This document shows positions 16,356 through 24,826 of a DNA stretch of 64,000 bases, in pieces. Each line of letters opens with the position of its first letter. Within the stretch, counting starts at the first letter, position 1. Below the pieces are notes generated by a model. That model worked only from the letters and a program-made list of their open reading frames with translations, was not told where the DNA came from and made no database searches. A program made the position numbers and the translations under genes. Source of the DNA: an uncultured Lachnospiraceae bacterium (GTDB lineage: Bacteria; Bacillota; Clostridia; Lachnospirales; Lachnospiraceae); assembly GCA_900553355.1 (NCBI GenBank), contig USDK01000001.1, positions 1-64,000 on the forward strand, read 5' to 3'.

Positions 16356-17722
16356 CGGAAGTTCGAGGGGAAATCACGGTATTTCTGAGCCTGATCTTTA
16401 TCCTGCTGATCTCATTTATCGGGGCAGTGATGGAAAGTGCCTCGATTCAGATGGCGAAAAATTACCGGAGGGCGGACATGAACCGGGCGATAGAAAGTGT
16501 ATTTGCAGAATACCAGAAGGAGCTTCTGGAAGAGTATGAAATTTTTGCCCTGGACGGAAGTTATGAAACAGGGCAGTATTCAGAGCAGAATCTCATAGAT
16601 CGCCTGGAATACTATGGAGCCGGCAGCATGGAGCAAAAGATCCTGAGGATCCAGTTTCTGACTGATGATGGGTGTCAGGCATTCTGGGAACAGGTGTCAT
16701 CTTACATGGAGCAAAAATATGGACTGGATATTGTAAAAGAATGGACAGGCATGACTTCCGTGTGGGGGCAGCAGGAGGATCAGGCAGGAAAGTATCAGGC
16801 GGAGGAACAGGAAAAGGAACAGAATCTGGAGGATTTGCTTGCGGCCAATGAAGGAGAACTTCCTAAGGAGGAGAATCCCATTGACCATGTGGGAGAACTT
16901 CAAAGCTCGCCGATTCTTGAGCTGGTCATGCCTAAGGATAAAGAAGTGTCGAACAAGCAGACAGATGCGTCAGAACTTCTTGAAAATCGGGAGCTCAACG
17001 AGGGATATGGTGATTTTTCCGACGTGGCAGAAGAAGGAGGAACGTTGTCATCGCTTTTGTTCGGAGAATATCTGCTGGAGCATTTTTCCATGTTTACCGA
17101 CGAGGAAAAGACCGGCACACTAGACTATGAGCTGGAATATATCCTGGAAGGGAAATCCAGCGACAGGGAGAATCTGGAGGCTGTTGTGACAAAGCTGATG
17201 CTGCTTCGCTTCGTTCCAAACTATGCCTATATTCAGACGGACGCGGCTATGAAGGCCGAGGCTGAGGCGATGGCCTTAACACTTTGTTCGCTTCTGGCGG
17301 TGCCGGCTATTACAGCGGCAGCAGCGCAGGTGATTCTTCTTGCCTGGGCCTATGGAGAAACGGTAATGGATCTGCGGTCGCTGTTAAATGGAAGCCGGGT
17401 GCCGCTGGTGAAATCAAAAGAAAGCTGGCAGCTTAGCCTTTCATCCCTTTTAAAGCTGGGGACAGACGAGGATCAGAGCGAAGGGATGGATACAGAAGGA
17501 GGTCTTTTATACCGGGAATATCTGAGGATGCTGCTTTTTCTGGAATCCCGGGAAACTAGCGCCATACGGACCCTTGGGATGATAGAGCAGAATCTAAAAG
17601 GTGAACATGGACAGAGTTATTTTCGTGCAGACCTTTGTATCAGCCGGGTTGAGTTTCAGTCAGAAGTCAATTTAAGAAGAGGAATCCGGTTCACGTTCCC
17701 CACGTATTTTGGATATCAGTAA
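16352..17722 (+). CDS. DUF5702-type Tad-associated membrane protein, apparent CTG start
   Basis: 456 residues if started at CTG 16352, which overlaps the pilin stop as CTGA. The conserved N-terminus RGEITVFLSLIFILLISFIG begins four codons later. No ATG, GTG or TTG lies in frame between 16181 and the end of the membrane segment, so a non-canonical start (or a sequencing error) is implied. One N-terminal membrane segment precedes an extracytoplasmic acidic domain and a hydrophobic stretch (about 300-330 of the protein). Family proteins accompany monoderm Tad loci; their exact role is not known to me. Confidence 0.7.
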   Translation: MTEVRGEITVFLSLIFILLISFIGAVMESASIQMAKNYRRADMNRAIESVFAEYQKELLEEYEIFALDGSYETGQYSEQNLIDRLEYYGAGSMEQKILRIQFLTDDGCQAFWEQVSSYMEQKYGLDIVKEWTGMTSVWGQQEDQAGKYQAEEQEKEQNLEDLLAANEGELPKEENPIDHVGELQSSPILELVMPKDKEVSNKQTDASELLENRELNEGYGDFSDVAEEGGTLSSLLFGEYLLEHFSMFTDEEKTGTLDYELEYILEGKSSDRENLEAVVTKLMLLRFVPNYAYIQTDAAMKAEAEAMALTLCSLLAVPAITAAAAQVILLAWAYGETVMDLRSLLNGSRVPLVKSKESWQLSLSSLLKLGTDEDQSEGMDTEGGLLYREYLRMLLFLESRETSAIRTLGMIEQNLKGEHGQSYFRADLCISRVEFQSEVNLRRGIRFTFPTYFGYQ

Positions 17723-17824
17723 GAGGCAGATGCGGATGCCCTTCCGGGCGTCTTGAAAATTCCCACACTCAAATCTCTGGCTGAAAAGCCAATGTCAATT
17801 CTAATAGAAAGGAGAAGGATTCGT

Positions 17825-18622
17825 GTGATTTATACAGAAAATACTCCCCTTCAAAAAGTCTGTTTTATCAAGTCTGGGAGGGCATCCGCATCTGCCTCTG
17901 TGACAGTGGAAGCCGCCATGGCGGTTCCGATCTTTTTCCTGGCAGTTGTCTGCCTGATCTATCTCCTGGAGCTGATGGCGGTGGGGACGGCGGTGCGCTC
18001 CGGACTCCAGTATGCCGGAAAAAGGGCTGCCCAGGAGGCTGCCATGGCACCTGTTATTATGCCCTCCCGGCTGGAGGCGGATGTGGTGAAAAGTATCGGG
18101 GCAGGGCGGCTGGAGAGAAGCCTTGTGGAAGGAGGCAGCAGTGGGATTCACTGCGACCAGTCTTATATGTCTCCGGGAACCGGGATCGGCCAGATTACGG
18201 CCAGGTATCAGATCCGGATTCCGATACCGATGTTTTCTGTCTCGTTGATCCCATATGAAGAGACGATGCGGATCAAAGGATGGACCGGTTATGAAAAAGG
18301 AGTCTTCGGGGGAACAGATGAGGAGACTGTGTATGTGACAGAGACAGGACTGGTCTATCATAAGGATTATCATTGCAGCCATCTGGATCTGTCTGTCCGG
18401 ATGGTGTCCGGCGAGGATCTTCCGGGGCTTCGGAACGAGAGCGGGGGGAAGTACTATGCATGTGAACACTGTAAAGGAGTATCAGGCGGCGCTGTATATA
18501 TTACAGATACCGGAGATCGTTATCATACTTCGCTGTCCTGCAGCGGATTGAAACGAACAGTTTATGCGGTGCCGTTGTCAGAAGTCGCAGGAAAGGGGGC
18601 CTGTTCCAGATGTGGACATTAA
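17825..18622 (+). CDS. tadE: TadE-like pseudopilin with duplicated Cys/His module
   Basis: 265 residues from GTG 17825, about 10 nt after AAGGAG; the ORF extends upstream without a ribosome site. A pseudopilin segment (SASVTVEAAMAVPIFFLAVV) anchors it. The C-terminus holds two copies of a 40-50 residue module: VYVTETGLVYHKDYHCSHL...CEHC and VYITDTGDRYHTSLSCSGL...CSRC. Each has Tyr-His, one Cys and a CxxC. The module could bind metal. Overlaps the prepilin peptidase gene by 13 nt. Confidence 0.75.
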   Translation: MIYTENTPLQKVCFIKSGRASASASVTVEAAMAVPIFFLAVVCLIYLLELMAVGTAVRSGLQYAGKRAAQEAAMAPVIMPSRLEADVVKSIGAGRLERSLVEGGSSGIHCDQSYMSPGTGIGQITARYQIRIPIPMFSVSLIPYEETMRIKGWTGYEKGVFGGTDEETVYVTETGLVYHKDYHCSHLDLSVRMVSGEDLPGLRNESGGKYYACEHCKGVSGGAVYITDTGDRYHTSLSCSGLKRTVYAVPLSEVAGKGACSRCGH

Positions 18623-19044
18623 GTCAGATGATCGGTATGGGGATTCTGGGGGTTCTTTCGGTCATCGATATTCAGTTTCGGAAAATTCCCGTTGAGATCT
18701 TAGGGATGGCAAACCTGGCAGTCATTCTCTATCAGCTGACTGTCAGAAAGGAGGACCTTTGGCTGATTGCAGGAGGTGCAGCCGTGGGGATAGCCTTTCT
18801 TTTCTTCAGCCGTGCGACAAGAGAAAGAATGGGTTATGGAGACAGCTGGGCAATCCTGATCCTTGGCATCTTTCTGGGCCTTTGGGGATTGCTGGAAGTG
18901 CTGGCGTCGGCCTTTGTCCTGCTGACGATCGTATCTGTCATCCTTCTGGCCAGAAAGAAAATGTCCAGGAGATGTGCTGTGCCATTTTATCCCTTCCTTG
19001 CCGCCGGATATCTGATCAGCGTATGGGGAGGAGGATATGTATGA
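18610..19044 (+). CDS. tadV: Prepilin peptidase (A24 family, TadV/CpaA type)
   Basis: 144 residues, the short form lacking the methylase domain. Catalytic aspartates: SVIDIQFRKIP and the GxGD motif in MGYGDSWAIL. Several membrane segments. It cleaves Flp and TadE-type leaders. The last codons overlap the next gene as ATGA. Confidence 0.9.
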   Translation: MWTLSQMIGMGILGVLSVIDIQFRKIPVEILGMANLAVILYQLTVRKEDLWLIAGGAAVGIAFLFFSRATRERMGYGDSWAILILGIFLGLWGLLEVLASAFVLLTIVSVILLARKKMSRRCAVPFYPFLAAGYLISVWGGGYV

Positions 19045-19442
19045 GTCGGCAGGCAAGAAGCCTGAAAGCCTCTTTTACAGTAGAAATGTCGGTCATTGTC
19101 CCGCTGGCGCTGTTTTTGGTTATGGCTGCTGTACTGGTGATTTTTTACTATCATGATAAAAATATATTGTCAGCGGCTGCCTATGAAACTGCGGTGGCAG
19201 GGAGTACAAAAGCCAGAGAAAAGGACGGGGCAGATGCAGGGGAGCTGGAAGCATTGTTTGCAGAACGAATCTACGGGAAATGCATCTTGTTCGCAGGAGC
19301 GGATGTGGGAGTTTCCGTCAGTGATGATGAGATTACCGTCAAGGTCAGTGCGTCCAGAAGGGGAATGCGTCTGATGGTTGAACAGCGTGCGGCTGTAACA
19401 GAGCCGGAAAAAGAGATTCGCAAATGGAGGAGGTTCTTATAA
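19041..19442 (+). CDS. Second TadE/F-like pseudopilin
   Basis: 133 residues. The N-terminus KASFTVEMSVIVPLALFLV is a pseudopilin segment with Glu after TV. A short extracytoplasmic domain follows. ATG 19041 overlaps the peptidase stop (ATGA), and GGGGAGGAGG lies upstream at a normal distance. Probably a minor pilin of the Tad machine. Confidence 0.8.
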   Translation: MSRQARSLKASFTVEMSVIVPLALFLVMAAVLVIFYYHDKNILSAAAYETAVAGSTKAREKDGADAGELEALFAERIYGKCILFAGADVGVSVSDDEITVKVSASRRGMRLMVEQRAAVTEPEKEIRKWRRFL

Positions 19443-19448
19443 CAGACC

Positions 19449-20156
19449 ATGGAAAGAAAGATTACAATCGAAGAAAAGGAACAATACCAGGAGGATTATC
19501 AGATGCGTATGCTCAAAGTCAACACTCTGGAAAGCTTTCTGCGGGTACAAGGAAGGGGGATGGATCAAAGCAGCTATTATGATTATGATGTCAGTGGGAA
19601 AGTATCTATGAAAGCAATGTATGAAAGAGCCGGGATAGGGGAGACGGACGTTAAGCAATTTCTGACAGCCTTTCAGGCGGCGGTCCGGGAAGCGGAAACA
19701 TATCTTCTGGATATACACCGAATCCTGCTGAAGCCAGAGTATATTTTTTATGAAGAGGATCGATTCTATTTCTGCTATTATCCGCCGGTTAAACAGGATC
19801 TGTGGGAGGAATTTCATCTGCTGACAGAGTATTTTGTCAAGCAGGCAGATTATCAGGATAAGGAGGCGGTCAGGATCATATTTCTTTTACATAAAGGAAC
19901 AATGGAAGAGAATTACAGCATGGAAAAGCTGATGAAAGAATGTTTTCAGGAGAAAGAAAAGCCTCAAAAGGAAGAAGCAAAAGAAATCCGTTATGATACC
20001 AGGGAGCATGACTGGATCACGGAACAGGAGATGGGCAGCGCCATCCTGAGAGAGACGGACCAGATGTGGGAGCCAGTCAGGAAGTTCCTGAACAGACATA
20101 AAAAGCAAAGGTGGGGAGACTGGGACGGGCTCCACATAGAGGAGGAAGATCTATAG
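19449..20156 (+). CDS. DUF6382-like cytoplasmic protein lacking an FHA domain
   Basis: 235 residues, no signal or membrane segment. The N-terminal two thirds (QMRMLKVNTLESFLRVQGRG, DVSGKVSMKAMYER, ILLKPEYIFYEEDRFYFCYYP) resemble DUF6382, a domain usually followed by an FHA domain in clostridial Tad loci. Here the C-terminus is a short charged tail, so the phosphopeptide-binding half is missing. It follows the last pseudopilin gene by 6 bp and is likely the end of the Tad operon. Family call from memory of motifs. Confidence 0.6.
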   Translation: MERKITIEEKEQYQEDYQMRMLKVNTLESFLRVQGRGMDQSSYYDYDVSGKVSMKAMYERAGIGETDVKQFLTAFQAAVREAETYLLDIHRILLKPEYIFYEEDRFYFCYYPPVKQDLWEEFHLLTEYFVKQADYQDKEAVRIIFLLHKGTMEENYSMEKLMKECFQEKEKPQKEEAKEIRYDTREHDWITEQEMGSAILRETDQMWEPVRKFLNRHKKQRWGDWDGLHIEEEDL

Positions 20157-20283
20157 CGGATTTTGACGAAAAATGCCGAATCTTTTCGTAAAATGAAGTA
20201 GTGAAATAACTGCAATCTATGCTATACTAAACATACAAAAAACAGTGGTATCACATAGGACCGGAAGGTGGACAGGCAGCAGG

Positions 20284-20892
20284 ATGAAGAAAGAAAAGGA
20301 TAAGGCTTATTGTACAATCGCACTTGTGGCTGCAAATGTAATCATATTTTTCTATCTGTCTCTTGGAGGCATGACAGAAGATGCAGGATATATGCTGGAG
20401 CATGGTGCAATGTATGTACCTTACGTGCAGGAGAGTGGAGAATATTACCGGCTTTTGACCAGCATATTTCTTCATTTTGGATTTCAGCATCTGTTCAACA
20501 ATATGATCATGCTTCTGATGATCGGCTGGAACCTGGAACTGGAAATGGGAAGTCTGCGGTTTTTGATCACATATCTGTTAAGCGGACTGGGAGGCAATCT
20601 GTTGTCCGGCATTCTGGATATTCAGTTTCAGGATTATACGGTATCGGCAGGAGCATCGGGTGCGATTTTTGGCATTACAGGAGCACTGCTTTATGTTGTG
20701 GTGAGAAATCACGGGAGACTTCGCAATATTTCTGGAAGAGGAATGCTGATCATGATTGCCATCAGCCTGTATTTTGGATTTTCCAGTACAGGTGTTGACA
20801 ATGCCGCACATGTGGGTGGTTTGATCGTTGGTATCATATGCGGACTTTTACTGTACCGGAAGAGTGATCGTGAATACACTTCCTTTGCCTGA
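20284..20892 (+). CDS. Rhomboid-family intramembrane serine protease
   Basis: 202 residues from ATG 20284; the ORF also allows GTG 20245, which lacks a ribosome site. Six membrane segments. Catalytic Ser in SAGASGAIFGI, catalytic His in NAAHVGGLIVG, and the conserved LFNNMIMLLMIG. Rhomboids cut transmembrane substrates. It has no operon partner; a TATACT-like -10 lies at 20223-20228. Its 3' end overlaps the convergent histidine kinase gene by 45 nt. Confidence 0.9.
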   Translation: MKKEKDKAYCTIALVAANVIIFFYLSLGGMTEDAGYMLEHGAMYVPYVQESGEYYRLLTSIFLHFGFQHLFNNMIMLLMIGWNLELEMGSLRFLITYLLSGLGGNLLSGILDIQFQDYTVSAGASGAIFGITGALLYVVVRNHGRLRNISGRGMLIMIAISLYFGFSSTGVDNAAHVGGLIVGIICGLLLYRKSDREYTSFA

Positions 20893-21588
20893 TTCAGAAG
20901 CGGCATGGATCGTTCCGTGATGTGCACGGATGACTCGCCGGGCGATGGCAAGGCCAAGACCAGTGCCTCCCTGCTTATGAGTGACAAAAGGTTCGAAAAT
21001 AGAATCCATGTCTTCCGGAGAAATGCCGCATCCGGTGTCTTCAACAGTAATCACCAGAGAATGATCTTTGACTTCAGCGGAAAGTGTAAGTGTCATCACC
21101 GTGTGGTCCGAGGCAAGAAGCGCGTCTTTTGCATTGGCCAGAAGATTTAACAGCAGCTGCCGGAATTTGACTGTGTCAATGGACAATACAGGCAGATCGG
21201 GGCCGATCTTGGAGATAAACTCTATCCTGGTATCGATTAACGATGTTGCAAAAGACAGCGCCAGAGTTCTGAGGAAGGAACTCATACCAGTATCGGTAAG
21301 GTTCAGCCGCTCTCCATTGTTATAAGAAGACAATTCCTCCAAAAGCTGTGTCATGTACTCGATATCCTGGCGCATCTCGTCCCAGTGACGGAACTGATGT
21401 ACTTCGGGATGTCCGGATTCGATCAGCTGGAGGGAACTGTATACCAGAGACAGAGGATTGCGGATCTCATGACTGATGGTGCTGATCTGCATCCGGTGAG
21501 CTTCCAAAAGCCTGGTTAAAAGTTCCTTTTTCTGGGGACTTTCCTCCATAATCTGCTGTAATTTGTCGTAGTCTGTCGTTGTAAACAT
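20848..21588 (-). CDS. Orphan soluble sensor histidine kinase
   Basis: 246 residues, no membrane segment. HisKA domain with STISHEIRNPLS (His about 40), then HATPase: LLNLLANAKDAL (N box), VEDTGCGIS (G1), FEPFVTHKQGGTGLGLAIA (F/G2). The first 30 residues are too short for a sensor domain. No response regulator lies nearby. In spore-formers such orphan kinases often feed Spo0A, but that is inference. The gene overlaps the rhomboid gene tail to tail. Confidence 0.9.
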   Translation of the reverse strand: MFTTTDYDKLQQIMEESPQKKELLTRLLEAHRMQISTISHEIRNPLSLVYSSLQLIESGHPEVHQFRHWDEMRQDIEYMTQLLEELSSYNNGERLNLTDTGMSSFLRTLALSFATSLIDTRIEFISKIGPDLPVLSIDTVKFRQLLLNLLANAKDALLASDHTVMTLTLSAEVKDHSLVITVEDTGCGISPEDMDSIFEPFVTHKQGGTGLGLAIARRVIRAHHGTIHAASESGKGSVFTITLPVQ

Positions 21589-21675
21589 AGATATTACCGC
21601 CCTTTCTGACTTATCAGTTTAGCATCGGCGGTTAAAATAATCAATCAAAAATTTTACAGAAAGAAGGATGAAAGT

Positions 21676-22080
21676 ATGAGAGACGAAAACTGTATTTTTT
21701 GTAAACTTGCCGGAGGAGAAATTCCAACCGCCACATTGTATGAGGATGATGATTTCCGTGTAATCCTGGACGCGAACCCGGCTGCAAAAGGACATGCACT
21801 GATCATACCAAAGGAGCATTATGCCAATTTATATGAGCTGGATGATGAGCTGGCTGCAAAGGTAATGGTGCTTGCCAAGAAGATAATTACGAAGCTCACA
21901 GATGTCCTGGGCTGTGACGGATATAATATTGTACAGAACAACGGTGAGGCGGCAGGCCAGACTGTATTCCATTTTCATCTGCATATGATCCCCAGATTTA
22001 AAGACGACGGAGTCGGACTGACCTGGAAGATGGGTGAGCTGACAGAAGAAGACAAAAACGACATCCTGTCGAAAATGTAA
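21676..22080 (+). CDS. hinT: HIT-family nucleotide hydrolase (Hint type)
   Basis: 134 residues. Histidine triad HFHLHMIPR near residue 95, an N-terminal CIFCKLAGGEIPT, and KGHALIIPKEHY. Hint proteins hydrolyse adenosine phosphoramidates. GAAGGATGAAAGT precedes ATG 21676. The next gene follows at once, so co-transcription is possible. Confidence 0.92.
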   Translation: MRDENCIFCKLAGGEIPTATLYEDDDFRVILDANPAAKGHALIIPKEHYANLYELDDELAAKVMVLAKKIITKLTDVLGCDGYNIVQNNGEAAGQTVFHFHLHMIPRFKDDGVGLTWKMGELTEEDKNDILSKM

Positions 22081-22103
22081 TTACGGAAGTGAAGGATAAA
22101 GGC

Positions 22104-22664
22104 GTGAGGGCAGAGTCGCAAGGAAGAGACGCATTTGATTGCATATACGAGGCAAATGTGGAAGCGGTATATCTGACAGCGAAGAAGTACGTTAAGAATC
22201 ACCATGCAGCAGAAGAGATTACGCAGGACACTTTTCTGAAACTCTTCCGGAATATGAAACATACAAATACAACGGCTGCAAAGCCATGGCTGATACTGAC
22301 TGCGAAGTATGCAGCGATGAACTGGAAAAGAGATGCGCAGTGGGAATATCCGGTAGCGGAATTTACAGAGGATGAGGAACTGCTGATATCCGGATCCAAT
22401 GAGAATCCGGAGGAGATACTGATCCGCAAGCTGAGGGAATCAGAATATATTGAGCTTACTGGAGATATCTTTGCAGCCTTATATCGCAAAAATGTGCGCT
22501 GGTATGACGCGATTACTTTTTCTTATGTGCTGGAAAAACCACAGACAGAAGTGGCGGAAATGATGGAAATGGATATAGAATCTTTCTACAGCATGCTTTA
22601 CAGAGCAAGAAATTGGATTAAGGAAAATTATGAAAAGCGTTACAATAAGATAGTAGAAGAATGA
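22104..22664 (+). CDS. ECF-type RNA polymerase sigma factor
   Basis: 186 residues from GTG 22104 (AAGGA 7 nt upstream); GTG 22089 is also in frame but too close to a ribosome site. Region 2 is recognisable (FDCIYEANVEAVYLTAKKYV, AEEITQDTFLKLF), region 4 is weaker (YDAITFSYVLEKPQTEVAEM, YSMLYRARNWIKENY). Its targets are unknown. A membrane protein of anti-sigma architecture lies 1.2 kb downstream (23883), beyond the opposing murG gene. Confidence 0.75.
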   Translation: MRAESQGRDAFDCIYEANVEAVYLTAKKYVKNHHAAEEITQDTFLKLFRNMKHTNTTAAKPWLILTAKYAAMNWKRDAQWEYPVAEFTEDEELLISGSNENPEEILIRKLRESEYIELTGDIFAALYRKNVRWYDAITFSYVLEKPQTEVAEMMEMDIESFYSMLYRARNWIKENYEKRYNKIVEE

Positions 22665-22667
22665 AAG

Positions 22668-22702
22668 CCCCCGCAGCTGGCCAGTCCGGTCAGGCGGGGG
22701 TG
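22668..22702. terminator. Terminator-like hairpin between convergent genes
   Basis: CCCCCGC pairs with GCGGGGG across a 20-nt loop; the T-tract is poor. It separates the sigma factor gene from murG. Confidence 0.5.
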
Positions 22703-22706
22703 GGTC

Positions 22707-23774
22707 TTAAGCATTTACCACAGATTCGATCAGATCAATAATGGTATCAATGGAATTTTGCTGCGGAGACTGCTTCATAGCATCTATATAAGTTTCCCTG
22801 TCTTCATACAACTTATGGATCGCATCCAGGAGAACTTTCTGATTCAGGGATTCTTCTTCCAGAACCATGCTGTAACCCTGGCGTTCAAACGAACGGGCAT
22901 TTAAAATCTGATCGCCCCGGCTTTGAGACGCAGGAAGAGGAATCAGAAGGTTCGGCTTATGAAGGGCAAGCAGCTCGCAGATCGCATTGGCTCCGGCGCG
23001 GGAGATCACCAGATCTGTAAGAGCAAACAAATCTTTTAATTCATCTTTGATATATTCAAACTGAGCGTAGCCATCAAGATTCTTAAGAGAATCATCGAGT
23101 TTGCCTTTTCCGCAGAGGTGTACTACCTGGAAGGACTTCAGAAGTTCAGGAAGGATGCCGCGGACCGCTTCGTTAACGGCTACGGAACCAAGGCTTCCCC
23201 CGATAACCATAATCACCGGTTTGTCGGAAGTAAAACCTAAGAATTCCCGGGCTTTATACTTGTCGCCTGACAGTAATTCCTGCCGGATGGGTGAGCCGGT
23301 CAGTATAGCCTTCCCCTCTGGAAAATGTTCCAGCGTCTCTGGGAAGTTACAGCAGACCTTAGTGGCGGATGGAAGCGCCAGTTTGTTTGCCAGACCGGGA
23401 GTCATATCGGATTCATGGATAATGACAGGCACATGCCTGCGTTTTCCGGCCAGGACTACCGGAACAGAAACAAATCCACCCTTGGAAAAGATGACGTCCG
23501 GTTTTAATATTTTGATGAGCCGTCTGGCTTCACCAAGTCCCTTCAGGACACGGAAGGGATCTGTAAAATTCTGTACACTGAAATAGCGGCGCAGTTTCCC
23601 GGAGGAAATACCATGATAAGGGATTCCGAACTGTTCAATCAGTTCTTTTTCAATACCATTGTAGGAGCCGATGTAGTGGATATCGTACTGCAGCTCCTTA
23701 AGCCGCGGCAAAAGTGCGATGTTAGGAGTGACGTGGCCGGCAGTGCCGCCACCGGTTAAGATAATACGTTTCAT
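22707..23774 (-). CDS. murG: MurG glycosyltransferase (lipid II synthesis)
   Basis: 355 residues from ATG 23774, which follows GGGAGGT; upstream codons lack a site. It transfers GlcNAc to lipid I at the inner membrane face. Motifs: ILTGGGTAGHVTPNIAL, SKGGFVSVPV, VIMVIGGSLGS, and the UDP-GlcNAc site ISRAGANAICELLALHKP. It is here alone rather than in the usual dcw cluster. Confidence 0.95.
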   Translation of the reverse strand: MKRIILTGGGTAGHVTPNIALLPRLKELQYDIHYIGSYNGIEKELIEQFGIPYHGISSGKLRRYFSVQNFTDPFRVLKGLGEARRLIKILKPDVIFSKGGFVSVPVVLAGKRRHVPVIIHESDMTPGLANKLALPSATKVCCNFPETLEHFPEGKAILTGSPIRQELLSGDKYKAREFLGFTSDKPVIMVIGGSLGSVAVNEAVRGILPELLKSFQVVHLCGKGKLDDSLKNLDGYAQFEYIKDELKDLFALTDLVISRAGANAICELLALHKPNLLIPLPASQSRGDQILNARSFERQGYSMVLEEESLNQKVLLDAIHKLYEDRETYIDAMKQSPQQNSIDTIIDLIESVVNA

Positions 23775-23882
23775 AAGGACCTCCCAAGCTAATATACGTA
23801 TCATATGCCCCGACGGAGCATATCCTATATTTATATATTATACGTTTCTTAAGGCTCTGGTCAAGAGAAAGAAGGTCCTGTA

Positions 23883-24752
23883 ATGGCACAAGAGGAAAGA
23901 AATATGGATAAAAAGAAAGATACGCTGGAACAGCGTCTTGCCGGGGATTTTAAAAAACTGGCAGAAGAGGAAGAACAGAATATAGAAAAATGTGAATCTG
24001 AAGATGACAGCCAGATGCCGGAGGGCAGCAAAGAGGCCATCCGCGCAAAACTGGATGAGGAGATAGAGAAGATCAGGAAAGCAGAAGAGGAAGAACTTTA
24101 CAGCCGTCTTTCCGAAGAGGACCGTCGCGCCCTGGAACTGGGAAGGAAAGCGATACAGAAGAAAAAGAGGTTTAGCCGTATGCCAAAGCGGATAAAGGTT
24201 GCGTTCATTGCGGCTGTAATCATGGCATTTGCCATAGGGGCCACTGCGGTAGGTGGACCAGAGAGAGTGATCATGATGGTCAGACAGGCTGTTGGAGATA
24301 GAGAAATCGAAAAAGTTAATTCAAGCGACGAGAATTTGGTGATTGTGGAAGAAGATGAAGAAGAGGCATATCATGAATTGAAAGATGTGTTTGGGATAGA
24401 TCCCGTAAGATTGTTAGTTAGACCAAATCAAATGAGATTTGAAAAAGTTGTTATTGATAAACAACTACAGACAGCAGAAATGTTTTTTGACATGGATGGA
24501 AATGAAATATTTTACCTAATAAATAGTATATATGCAGAGACATCTTTTGGAATTGATGTAGAGGATAAAATAGTTAATGACTATACAATAGAGAATAAAA
24601 GATGTGTGATTGAAGTAAAAGAATATATTACGTCAGATAATGGAGAAAAAAAATATTCAGCAAAGTATGAGTATAAGGGATTAGAATATTTCTTGATAGG
24701 CAGTTTAGAGAAAGAACAATTTGAAAATATTGTAGAAAATTTATTTTTTTAA
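23883..24752 (+). CDS. Single-pass membrane protein with DUF4367-like extracytoplasmic domain
   Basis: 289 residues. A long Glu/Lys-rich cytoplasmic helix (1-97) precedes one membrane segment (about 103-120, VAFIAAVIMAFAIGATAV). A C-terminal domain with beta-rich pattern (MFFDMDGNEIFYLIN) resembles DUF4367. This layout is seen in anti-sigma factors, but no anti-sigma motif is clear. Codon and base use change within the gene: from about 24310 it becomes strongly AT-rich, while the 5' part matches its neighbours. Confidence 0.6.
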   Translation: MAQEERNMDKKKDTLEQRLAGDFKKLAEEEEQNIEKCESEDDSQMPEGSKEAIRAKLDEEIEKIRKAEEEELYSRLSEEDRRALELGRKAIQKKKRFSRMPKRIKVAFIAAVIMAFAIGATAVGGPERVIMMVRQAVGDREIEKVNSSDENLVIVEEDEEEAYHELKDVFGIDPVRLLVRPNQMRFEKVVIDKQLQTAEMFFDMDGNEIFYLINSIYAETSFGIDVEDKIVNDYTIENKRCVIEVKEYITSDNGEKKYSAKYEYKGLEYFLIGSLEKEQFENIVENLFF

Positions 24753-24826
24753 AGAATTTGGCGTCAGTTTTTATAGATTTATGTGTTTATATAATGAGGG
24801 AGAAAAAGTGTGGCAGGAGGTGAGGA

